Source: Batkoa obscura (taxonomy: Eukaryota > Entomophthoromycota > Entomophthoromycetes > Entomophthorales > Batkoaceae). Taken from it: a stretch of 64,000 nucleotides of DNA. Under the pieces are notes generated by a model. The model worked only from the letters and a program-made list of their open reading frames with translations, had not been told where the DNA came from and ran no database searches. Every line of letters begins with the position of its first letter. Position 1 is the stretch's first letter. Location: NCBI GenBank assembly GCA_030770535.1, contig JASVEC010000044.1, positions 62,001 to 126,000 of the forward strand, read 5' to 3'. Shown piece by piece: positions 1 through 9,247 of this stretch. A program made the position numbers and the translations under genes.

Positions 1-499
1 TGAGTAGCACGATAGCTGCTAGTATTCGAAATTTTATTATAATTAATTAACGTTTGAGTAACTATTGAAAGCTATAATTGTATGTTAGCTTGTAAAAGTT
101 AAATGATATATATATAGCTACAATAAAGATATTGTAAATCAATAAAAACCAAATAGCGCATTTGTCAAAAGTTAACCTGGTTTGTGATATATAAATCTCT
201 TTCAAAACTATACTTTAAAAGTAGACTTTTATAAATTTTGAAAGATGAACTTTCAGACACTTATAAAGGTAACAAGATAAATTAGGATACAGGGGAATTG
301 ACAAATAGGCTGACGGAAGAAGATAGGATAAAGTAAACATGAAATTAAGTAACCAAAAGATAAAGTCCTTTCCTTGAAGCATGACATACTAAGCTAGCAG
401 TCAAGTGTTTTATCTAAATAAAGATCTAAAAGCAATAAAAGTAGACTCTTAAAAGGCAAATATACCAAAAATTAAACTAAAATACTAACTGTCTTTTAA

Positions 500-1025
500 T
501 TGCTAGATAGGAACATTAAACGTTCACAATTTCTTATTAAGTAAATAAGTAACATATAAGGCATAGCCATGGATGAGAGATACAAAGGAACAATTAAAAA
601 GATAAAAGCATATATCCTTGCTTTTGGTAAAACATCATAGAAACGCTTAAACTTAATGTTCATAATTTATAGAAACAAAATGTTAAAGAAGTATAAAAAG
701 CCTATTAAATACCTATAACAAGTTACTTTGTTAACTTCACCAAAGATAAATTCCAATAAAAAGGAAAAACCAATAGAAGCTATATAGGCTACTATGTACG
801 CTTTAGAATCGCCAAAGCAATCTCTTTGTCTCAATTTTTGTAGAATAATTATAAATGTAATAAAGCCTATAATAATTATTCCACCAAGGTAGTTAACGTT
901 TGATAAAGCTAAAAATAAAAATAAAAATTAAAGATTAATCACTACGTTATAATTTACCTTTATATATAAAAGAAACATAGCCGATTGGATTTAATATTTG
1001 GTAAAAAGCAAAACTAATCAAAGTT
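500..1025 (-). pseudogene. Decayed 7-TM receptor-like gene
   Basis: On the minus strand a block near 1020-957 reads NPIGYVSFIYK, then a GT-AG interval of about 50 nt (donor near 956, acceptor at 910-909), then a frame that stays open for about 80 codons to a stop at 669-667. After that stop the same frame runs on for about 55 more codons to about 505. The translation shows at least four hydrophobic helices: one after NVNYLGG, IVAYIASIGFSFLLEF, YRYLIGFLYFFNIL, and one after KARIYAF. Short charged loops lie between them (LRQRDCFGDSK, KFKRFYD), the layout of a seven-helix receptor. More TM-like but interrupted coding continues toward 290. The preserved splice site and single stop in the readable part suggest recent decay. 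The family is not certain; a multi-pass transporter-like protein is possible. Confidence 0.45.
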
Positions 1026-1096
1026 TTATAACCCTTTTATACTGTTCTAAATATCTTCGTTCTACTTAGTTGAAAATTTCTTAAATTAAAAATTGT

Positions 1097-1194
1097 TGAG
1101 ATGTTTTTCTGGTTTCATCACTTTTTCCATTTTTAGGCGCTATTTAAGTTGAAAGATTATTAGTAAAATTCTTAAACAAAAGTATATATCCTCA
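1097..1194 (+). mobile_element. Foldback MITE-like element, copy 1 (diverged)
   Basis: Matches the family along its length (TTTTTCCATTTTTAGGCGCT centre, then TTAGTAAAATTCTTAAACA), with eroded ends (TGAGATG, ATCCTCA). Confidence 0.7.
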
Positions 1195-1943
1195 GTTGTT
1201 CTTTTAAATTATCTATTTAAAGTTTTATTTCATAAGAGAACAGTAATAATTATGACCCGCAACCAACGTGAAAGGTCTAATGTTCAAGCTTTAATCATTT
1301 AGATTATGAATATATCTATAACTGTAGATCCCTATACGAACCTTATATACAGTTGAGTATTTGATATTTATAATATTTTTTTATTGTAGCTTGAGATCAA
1401 TTTCTATTCCCGAAGTTTTATGAACAATAAAGATCAGAAATCAGAAAAAATTATTAAGACTAGAATAGAAATTTCAAAAAGCTTAATATAAGTTTAAAAC
1501 AAAAAGTGCAATGTAATAGCTTAATATTAGAAATGTATATTAAATAAATCAGTTAGTTTTCTATATTTAACTAATTTTTTATATTAAATTAATTATTTAT
1601 TTTACATATAATAGAATGAGTTTTGGTTTTTTACTAATAAAGGTTTTAGCATTTTTAGGATTAAATTTACATGACTATAACTAATAAAGTCTTTTTAAAT
1701 AAGAAATGTATGTAGCAAAACTTTAAAAATTTGATATGGCATAAAAAAGGCTCAACTATATGTGTAATATATCTATTATTTGAAAAAATTATGTTGAAAA
1801 ACATTAAAATCATGATTTAATATAAAATCTACTTTTAAAAGCAAACTTTCAGAAAATGGATTTTATTTCCTTTTTTTAATTCTCCATAGCTTTTTATTTT
1901 ACAATGCTAAAAAATTAAAATATGTATAAAAGTGACATTTAAG

Positions 1944-2044
1944 TGGGAGTGTTTTTTTTGGCTTCATTATTTTTTCCGTCTTTTAAGCACTATTTGAGTA
2001 GAAAGATTGTTAGTAAAATTCTTAAACACAAAAATACATCCCCA
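1944..2044 (+). mobile_element. Foldback MITE-like element, copy 2
   Basis: A 101-bp copy starting TGGGAGTG and ending ACATCCCCA, with the core TTAAGCACTATTTGAGTAG. The ends are inverted repeats of each other. Confidence 0.85.
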
Positions 2045-2329
2045 AGTGCTATCAATTTTTTGTTTCCTCTTTATTTTTTTATATCATTTTCATTATTTTT
2101 TTACAGGACCTTTAAGGCTATTGTTCTAAATTAAAAACACTTCATGTAGTTGTCTTTAATTGCTATCTAATGTTTCAAATTCTCACATTCATTTATAAGA
2201 TGAAAAACAAAATAGAAGGAACACAAATAGCTAAAAAAGTTGCTGGGATCAATCGTGAAATATTGCTTTGTCAGTCCCATGGTTAATTATAGCATAACAA
2301 TCGCCTAAGCTGTTGTGTTTTTGAGTTCA

Positions 2330-2710
2330 GAGAAAATCAATCCCACGCTCTTAGTCTGATTTGCTATAAGGATTTCTAGCTCCATCCCAAAGAACACTAT
2401 CCTCTCGTTTTGATATTTGTACTCGTTAGAGTATAAAAGAGTTTTCAGAGTATAGTAGTTCGAGGCTTTTTAACTGAGTTGTTCCCTGATATCTCAAACA
2501 TTTAATAAAGCCACTAAGTTTTCTTAATAGTATTTTACGTAGATTTACATTAGAGGTGTCTATTCTATTTGTCTTACATAGTCCGTAGCCTATTACGTGC
2601 TATTCCTCATAATACAAGTCTATCTTAGTCACATAAACTAAGACCTTTCGACTTATAGTGTAGTCAATCCAGAAATAGTTGTTCTTGACTCCAAACCATG
2701 AGTACCAGAT
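2330..2710 (-). pseudogene. Unidentified coding relic
   Basis: This tract is visibly richer in G+C than its surroundings. On the minus strand it reads for over 100 codons as protein-like sequence with only a few stops (segments such as LCEIWYSWFGVKNNYFWIDY and RIDTSNVNLRKILLRKLSGF). No family is recognised. Base composition and the long partly open frame suggest a decayed host gene rather than random sequence. Confidence 0.4.
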
Positions 2711-2795
2711 TTCACACAATACAAAAAAATACTTACATTTGAGGTAAAGAAAAGCAAGCTTTCAAATTTAAAGCACATACCTTATATACTTAAAA

Positions 2796-2890
2796 TGAGG
2801 ATTTTTTTTATTTCATTACTTTTCCATTTTTTAAGCACTATTTAAGTGGAAAAATTGTTAGTAGAATTCTTAAACAAAAACACATCCCCA
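2796..2890 (+). mobile_element. Foldback MITE-like element, copy 3
   Basis: A 95-bp copy, TGAGGAT at the left and CACATCCCCA at the right, with the core TTAAGCACTATTTAAGTGG. Confidence 0.8.
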
Positions 2891-3164
2891 AATGTTAAAA
2901 AAGTAAATGAAAGCCATTAAAAGCCTATAGTATATAGCTATCCTATGTTCTTCAGAGATGTAAATTATTAGAATAGAAATATAAGTGTTACAATATAAGT
3001 TATCAATGAAAACTTTATACTCTCACAGTCTTCTCTCTATCTTAACTTTTGTAGAATTATGACAAATACAACTAATCCAGTAACAGTTGTTCTATCAAGA
3101 TAATTGTAAATTTCTAAATTGTTGTTGTTTCATTTAATTAGCTAAAATTTAAATATTCACTATA

Positions 3165-3264
3165 TGAGGGTGTTTTTTTGGCTTCATTACTTTTTCCATC
3201 TTTTAAGCGCTATTTGAATGGAAAAATTATTAGTAAAATTATTGGACACAAAAATGTATCCCGA
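3165..3264 (+). mobile_element. Foldback MITE-like element, copy 4
   Basis: A 100-bp copy flanked by TA on both sides, with TGAGGGTG and TATCCCGA ends and the intact palindromic core AAGCGCT. Confidence 0.85.
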
Positions 3265-3323
3265 TATGTTCTTTTAAACTATCTAGTTTATTTTCAATTC
3301 AGTTTCATAATTAAATAAGAATA

Positions 3324-3424
3324 TGGGGATGTATTTTTGTGTTTAAGAATTTTACTAACAATTTTTTCACTCAAATAGTTGCTTAAAAGGTAGAAAAAGT
3401 AATGAAGCTAAAAAAACACACCCA
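3324..3424 (-). mobile_element. Foldback MITE-like element, copy 5 (reverse orientation)
   Basis: A 101-bp copy in inverted orientation to copy 4, from which it is separated by 59 bp. It begins TGGGGATGTATTTTTGTG and ends CACACCCA, flanked by TA on both sides. Confidence 0.88.
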
Positions 3425-3895
3425 TATATTGTAATCCTAATATAGTATTAAAAGTTTTAAATTTTAAAATTTAATCAACTTCTTTTTTACAATAAACACC
3501 TAATATAATAGTTCTATATAGTACATAACTTTTATATTCTGTAATATTAGTAAAAAACTAATTTTGTATCATTTATTTTCAGTATTAAGCTCAACCAACC
3601 AATAGTTGCAACGAAAGAAAAGTCTCTTTCTTATGTCTTTTGTCTATCCTCCATTAATTATTTTGGTTGATATTATAAAAAGTGTACTTAAGCTTATATT
3701 TTTAAGAATGTAAAAAAACACTGGATTAACTTAAGTAATGAATATCCAAATTAATCTAAAAAACGTTCCTACATGTACTTAAACTAGGATATTAACAATA
3801 AAACAAAAGTGGTAAAGTAATAATAAACAATAAATAATAAGTAACAAATAATAATAATTGCCTATCAAAATATTTTAATTTAAATAAATATTAAT

Positions 3896-5109
3896 TTAAT
3901 TTAAATTCTTAGCCATTATTTCATCAATTAAATTCTCGCATTGAGAAATAAATGAATTAACCTCTTGTTCACTAGCTGTTGTGTTAGCATATGGATAATG
4001 TGGAGATACTGGTTTACGATCTAAATGTAAAAAAATCAATTCCAGCCCATAATTACTACGTAATTCACTTACCAAAAAAGAAATCACCATTGGCATATTC
4101 ATAAGGTTCTTTAGATAAAGCCAACCAAAGAATAGTATCAGCACCTTGAAGTGGGGTACGTAACACTTTATCCCCTAAATATTTGTCCATAAAGGGTAGA
4201 GATTTTGATACCCCAGGAGTAGCGCACCAGCCTGGATGCATAGATAAGAAACGTATACCTTTACCGCTATAAACTTGACTTAGCTTTTTAGCCATCTCTA
4301 CTTGTTGGCGCTTATTTTGTGCATAAGCTGATACCCCTGAATAAAACCATACTTTTTTAAATTGTAAATCTTTGGGCTCTAGTTTACTGTTATACATACC
4401 ACCACTAGATACAAAGATCTAATTGAATTCTTTTTAATATCGTTTTGTTTTTTATGATAAGCTAACTTACCACTCTTGCCTCTTTACTAGCTTCCAAATT
4501 GGGTAAAAACAATTTAGTAAGGTAATAAGGAGCTAACGAATTAACAGCAAAAGAAGACTCAATACCTTCTTCAGTTAATTGATATTTTTCAGCAATAAAA
4601 CCAGCGTTATGAATCAATACATCACATTGAGCTAGTTCCTTATTGGTTTTATGGGTCTGATTAAAGGTTTTATAAAACTTATTCAAGTTTTTAAGACTAC
4701 TAAGGTCAACGAGATGTAAGAAAATAGAATCATTAGTAGCCTCTTTTTTGATCTCCTCTACTGCCTTTTGACCACTGGCTTCATCACGGCAGAGGATATG
4801 AACTGTACCACCTGGATGATATGTGATTAATAAATAAAATAAAATAAATAAACTTCTTACCTCGCTTTGCAATTTCCATAGCAGTTACTTTACCTAGACC
4901 TTTACTACCACCTTAAAAAGATACAAAGGTTAAATCTAACTTGGTAAAAAAAAACAGCTAAGCTTACCAGTAACGATAAACACCTTATCTTTGACATCCA
5001 CGTTTAGAGCGTTTAAATTAAATCTTTCACTATTTTTTAAAAAACCAGCTTGACAATAATCATAAATACCATTGTACATAAATTGAGGAAATTTAAACAA
5101 AAGACTCAT
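3896..5109 (-). CDS. Short-chain dehydrogenase/reductase, DHRS12-like
   Basis: NAD(P)-dependent short-chain dehydrogenase of the DHRS12/retinol-dehydrogenase-like group; the substrate cannot be told from sequence. Five exons join in frame: 5109-4968, 4911-4861, 4811-4471, 4418-4073, 4020-3896, giving 334 aa. The Rossmann motif TGGSKGLG spans the first intron, NAG follows in VLIHNAGF, FVSSGGMY is the catalytic serine strand, the YxxxK pair is YAQNKRQ, and HPGWCATP is typical of the DHRS12 branch. The C-terminus DRKPVSPH is also characteristic of it. The ATG at 5109 is the first in frame and the N-terminal leader resembles the family. It is divergently arranged with the RAD57-like gene over 225 bp. 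The family call is strong, the exact orthology moderate. Confidence 0.88.
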
Positions 5110-5334
5110 ATTGATACTTTTTAAAAGAAATTTAATAAAACTATTTACTGCTTTTAAGCTCTTCAGTTGCTTTTATACTTTATAATGTTAACTATATCCG
5201 GTTTTCTAAGAATTTCTTTAAAAAGGTATATCAGTTTCTGTTTCATCCTTACGTCATCCTTTTAAAAAATCGGGGTTTTGGTTTAACAGGATTAGAGGGA
5301 GTAGCTAGTTTTAATTGATTTCAGTTAAAGAATA
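5110..5334. promoter_or_regulatory. Shared divergent promoter region (DHRS12-like / RAD57-like)
   Basis: Only 225 bp separate the two start codons, so the core promoters of both genes must lie here. No specific binding site is recognisable beyond A/T-rich runs. Confidence 0.4.
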
Positions 5335-6344
5335 ATGGAAAATAAAAGAATCAAAGTAACAAAGACCGAGTATTTAACAACTGGAGACCAAAAAATTGAT
5401 CAATATTTAAATGGTGGTTTGCCTACATCAAGTTTAATTCATTTATATGGAAAAAGGTAAAGCGAATAGTCAAGGAATAATTGGTTTACAATTAATAGAA
5501 ATTTAAGTTCAAGTGGAAAAACACAGTTAGGACTGCAACTGAGTATCACAGCACAACTCAAGAAAGAATTGGGTGGATTAGAGAAAGGTAACTATAGTCA
5601 AATTATACTAAATTTTTGTATGTTAAACTATTGTTGTTAGGTAGTGTTTACATTAATAAAGAAAAAAAGTTTCCAACTGAAAGATTATTACAGCTGAGTG
5701 AAAAGTATGATACTCAATTAACTCAAAAACAAATACTAAATAACATCCATATAATTTATTCACCAACAATTGATCTTTTAAAGGAGATTATTATGAACAA
5801 ACTAAGAGAGTATTTAATCGAGAAGAAAAAAGAAAATCAACAAGTTGGCGTGGTTATTATTGATAACATACAGTTTATTTTAAATAATAATAATAGTAGC
5901 ATTGATATAGTAGATTACTCAGATTTATATTTGATTGTTCAACAGTTAAATATATTAAAAGAAGAGTTTGGCTTGATTGTTATTATGATTAATAATGTCA
6001 ATGATGTAATTGATAATAATGAAAAATTAAATAGCAGTAATTTAATTAGTTTAAAATATCAAATTAATAAGATTAATAAGTTAAAGATTCAGCCTAACTT
6101 TGGTTTAACATTTAAAAATTATATATCAAATCAAATTATTTTATCTCGAATTAAACAAAACTATAAAACTAGAGAAAACAATAAACAAAATAAAAATGAG
6201 AATAACGAAGATAATGATAGCAGTATTATCAGTAATAATAGTAATTTACGTATATTAAAAACGATAGGTTGCAGATGGTGTAAAGATAGTGAATTAAATT
6301 ATATTATTACAAGAGATGGCTTAGTTTATTCCGAATCAAAATAG
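5335..6344 (+). CDS. RAD51-paralogue recombination ATPase, RAD57/XRCC3-like
   Basis: Probable Rad51 paralogue that assists Rad51 filament assembly in homologous recombination. Three exons (5335-5456, 5508-5587, 5641-6344) give 301 aa. Walker A GKSSSGKT lies at residues 39-46 across the first intron. VYINKEKKFPTERL resembles the VYI.TE..FPT.RL stretch of XRCC3/Rad57. VGVVIIDNIQFI fits Walker B, and PNFGLTFKNYISNQIILSR fits the late PxLGxxWxxxxxxR block. The N-terminal helical domain of Rad51/Rad57 is absent; the protein starts just before the TTG..xID.xL.GG entry to the ATPase core, as in shorter paralogues. The central part is Asn-rich. The coding end overlaps that of the convergent CCDC97-like gene by 19 nt. 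Paralogue identity (RAD57 versus XRCC3) is not settled. Confidence 0.82.
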
Positions 6345-7245
6345 CTATCTTCGCAATCATTTCCAATTATATCTAACCTATCTAAAGACTAGAAATATAA
6401 ATAAATAAATATTAAATGCTAACATAATAATTTACCTCATCTTGATCAATTTTATTATAATCAAATGTTTTGTCTAAACCACCAATGAACCTTTCTTTCA
6501 TTACTTTAATTAATTCTTCTTTCCTCAACTCAAATTCTAATGTTTGTTAATATTCCAATTATTGTTATATCATATTAACTATTAATTTAACTACCTTCTT
6601 CTGTCAATTCGCCATCTAAGCCTTCCTCTATATTTTCCTTTTCTTCTTTCTTTTCTTCTATTACTCCTTCTTCTCCCTCTTCTTCTTCCTCTTCTTCCTC
6701 TTCCTCCCATTGGTCTTCTTGTCTACTTTTAGCCTCATCTATCTTTTGATTGATAATATCTTGCTCCCAATTCATTATTAATCTTTCGGATAATTTAGGT
6801 TCATTTTGAAACTTAATTTTATAATTTGGTAAATAATAATAAAATAAATCTGGCTCCCTTTTAATAATTTCTCTTTCACTAAAATAATCTTTATTTATCA
6901 ATACTTGGGTCATATATTCATAGCGTCGATTTCGGATTCTTTTTGTTGAAATTTGTAGGTTTTGATGAGTTAATAAGTATTCACTATCACTATCTAGTAC
7001 AAGTTAAGTATATGGCTGAAGGATTAGTTGAATAAATTACCTAATTGAATTTGTTGTAATAAGGATAAAATTTTATTATTAAAATAGGCTTGTCCATTTT
7101 GGATAAATAGAAACAGATCAGTTAATAACCAATGTTTTATTTTATCTAATGGAAATTTTTCTTTATATTGCAAGAGTTTTATATCTTCACTGGCTTCTAT
7201 TTCATTATAAATTTCTTGCTTTAGTAATACTTCAAAGTCCTGCAT
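6326..7245 (-). CDS. CCDC97-like (DUF2052) protein
   Basis: Four exons (7245-7041, 6993-6595, 6536-6436, 6388-6326) give 255 aa. The DUF2052/CCDC97 signature is clear: KRIRNRRYEYMTQVL followed by DYFSEREIIKREPDLFYYYL, an acidic tract (a run of ten Glu, interrupted once by Gly), then MKERFIGGLDKTFDYNKID and the acidic C-terminus EDSYFDSE, matching the family's FLxGxD..FDY..ID and YFD.E ends. Human CCDC97 associates with SF3b and the spliceosome, so a role in pre-mRNA splicing is inferred; nothing in the sequence shows it directly. The stop lies inside the last codons of the convergent RAD57-like gene. The start is shared within 130 bp with RIB7. Confidence 0.85.
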
Positions 7246-7374
7246 TTTTCAATAAAAAAAGATCAAGTTAAAATTATTGACAATTATAAAAAGATGACAA
7301 AACTTAGTGAATTAGCTTTGAGTAAAAAAATCCTTTTTAAAATAAAGTTTAATCAGTTTGTTTATTTTTTGAAC
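7246..7374. promoter_or_regulatory. Compact divergent promoter region (CCDC97-like / RIB7)
   Basis: The two start codons are 129 bp apart. If the upstream in-frame ATG at 7294 is used for RIB7 the gap shrinks to 48 bp, which argues for the later ATG. Confidence 0.4.
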
Positions 7375-8326
7375 ATGGAAGAAAAAGCAGTCAATTTTAT
7401 TAATGATCAATATGTGAGCAGTAGTTCAAAGACAGACGATAGTTTACCAAGGATCACTTTGACTTTTGCACAAAGTATCGATGCCAAAATATCTAATAAA
7501 GATAAACAACCTATATTATTAAGTTCAAAAGAGTCCATGTTCATGACTCAATAGTAATTCCTATTAAACTCATGCTAATTAACAAAATATAATACAACCT
7601 CTAATCCGTTAGTTTGAGATGTCAAAATGAAGGTATTATGGTAGGCATTGGTACCGTGTTATCGGACAATCCAAGACTTACAGGTAATGACGGAAGAAAT
7701 AGGAGGATAATTCAATAATTACTAACGGTTCAAAGTTAGGGAAACTAATTTATTAAATCAAGGTTATAAACAACCAAGGCCAATCGTTATTGATCGAGAT
7801 TTACAGATTCCATTAAATTGTAATTTGATGAAAAATGAAATAAAACCTATTATAGTATTTGGAGGAGAATTAACTGAGAATAAATTGAAAAAGATTAGGG
7901 TAAATAAATCAATGACATTGATAATTTTTAATACATTATTGTTAACTAGGAATTAGAAAACTTAAATATTCAACTTATTAGTACTAACTTAATAGATGGA
8001 AAAGTTGATTTAAAAGAAGTTTTTGAACAACTCAAATTATACAATATTAATTCCATAATGGTAGAAGGAGGTTCTAAGATCATCTTTAATTTATTATCTA
8101 ATTTTAATTTGATTCATCACTTAATTGTAACTATTTGTCCTATAATTGTTGGTAGTAATGGTACTTCTTATATCTTAGAAAATCAACAAGTAAGTTTTAG
8201 CAGTTCTTTACTTAGGATAAAGTTTTTAATCATTTTTAGGGATTAAATAATATAAAATTAAATAACGGTAATTCTTATTGTCAATTGGGCCCTGATATAA
8301 TCTCTAGTTATATTCATGGAAAATAA
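7375..8326 (+). CDS. RIB7: 2,5-diamino-6-ribosylaminopyrimidinone 5'-phosphate reductase (RIB7)
   Basis: Reduces the ribosyl side chain of the diaminopyrimidine intermediate with NADPH, the second step of fungal riboflavin synthesis. Five exons (7375-7553, 7613-7683, 7736-7899, 7950-8189, 8240-8326) give 246 aa, close to the yeast enzyme. RibD C-terminal-domain motifs in order: LTFAQSIDAKIS, KESMFMTQYLR, VGIGTVLSDNPRLTVR, PRPIVID, IIVFGGE, IMVEGGSKIIFNLL and the final GPDII. No deaminase domain is present, as expected for fungi, where deamination is a separate protein. An ATG at 7294 is in frame and would add 27 residues without family support; 7375 is preferred. All introns are 49-59 nt. Confidence 0.93.
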
Positions 8327-9247
8327 GTAGATGTTATTAGTTTTCTTGGTATTTGTTTCTTCTATATAAAAAGGTTTTAAACTTTCTAAATAAATAAATG
8401 TAGCTTATTTATCGGACATAGGTCTTTTTTGATAAAATATATGAATCAAGTGAATGATATTGGTGCTCTTGGCAATTAACCGTTTATATCAAAACTTATT
8501 AACACCTTTAAATAAATCTTTTAATCTTTAGCTCAATTATCACTTGAAAAACAATATTAAATAAAATTTGAAATTGAATAACTTGTAACTTTATATAAGT
8601 TATTCTTTTATCTTGATATTTATTAGAATATGGTAATGTTACTGTTATTTATTTTTTAAATAAGGGATTGGAAATTGAATTGAATATTGGCAAATAGAAA
8701 ATCTCATAATTCAAGAATGAATTTAAAAAAAATAAGTTTTAAGGCTACCATGACGTAATTCGATTCCAGATATTAAGGATTTGTTTGATAATAAAAGGCT
8801 TAAAATGATTCATAATAGATTGAAACCAAATTATAAAAAGGACTGTCTTACTTTATTCATAAAAATGCATTTGTTAATATTGTTTATAAGATGTAAACTA
8901 CGTTTATTTTTTTAACTATATTTTTATTTGGAAACATTTGTTATTGATCTTCTATTTTAATAAAGTAGACTTGATAGAACTTAAACTAAAAACCACGTAA
9001 CATGATTGCCATCATTCTAAAATCATTTGAAACCAAAATAATTCAATTGAATATTACCAATCAATTACGAAAGTTGAAGTGATTAACAAATTAAACTTCG
9101 GTTGAAAAAATAGAAAAATAAAAGAATAATTTAAGAATAAAACAGAAATGAGGTAAAAAAGTTTGGAATTTTTTTATATCTAAAATTTTAATATAAATAT
9201 TACTTACTAAGAAACAAAATTGACTTTTTTATACTTCTTTAATAAAT
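8327..9247. other. Intergenic, no feature seen
   Basis: A/T-rich spacer of 920 bp between RIB7 and the tricalbin gene, in the same orientation. I see no gene, repeat or RNA in it. Confidence 0.6.

Larger units (their letters stand above)
1..3895. other. Gene-poor AT-rich stretch with relics and foldback elements
   Basis: No intact gene is visible over 3.9 kb. The stretch holds five copies of a ~100-bp foldback element, a decayed 7-TM protein relic and a second coding relic, each listed separately. The 63-codon open frame at 1943-2134 is mostly foldback-element sequence and is not a gene. The rest is A/T-rich with no recognisable function. Confidence 0.6.

Noticed and set aside
1943-2134. 63-codon plus-strand frame beginning with a hydrophobic stretch
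   Set aside because: Half of it is foldback-element sequence, and it starts at a non-ATG codon.
7294-7374. Upstream in-frame ATG of RIB7 adding 27 residues
   Set aside because: The added residues do not match the Rib7 N-terminus and would leave only 48 bp to the divergent gene.
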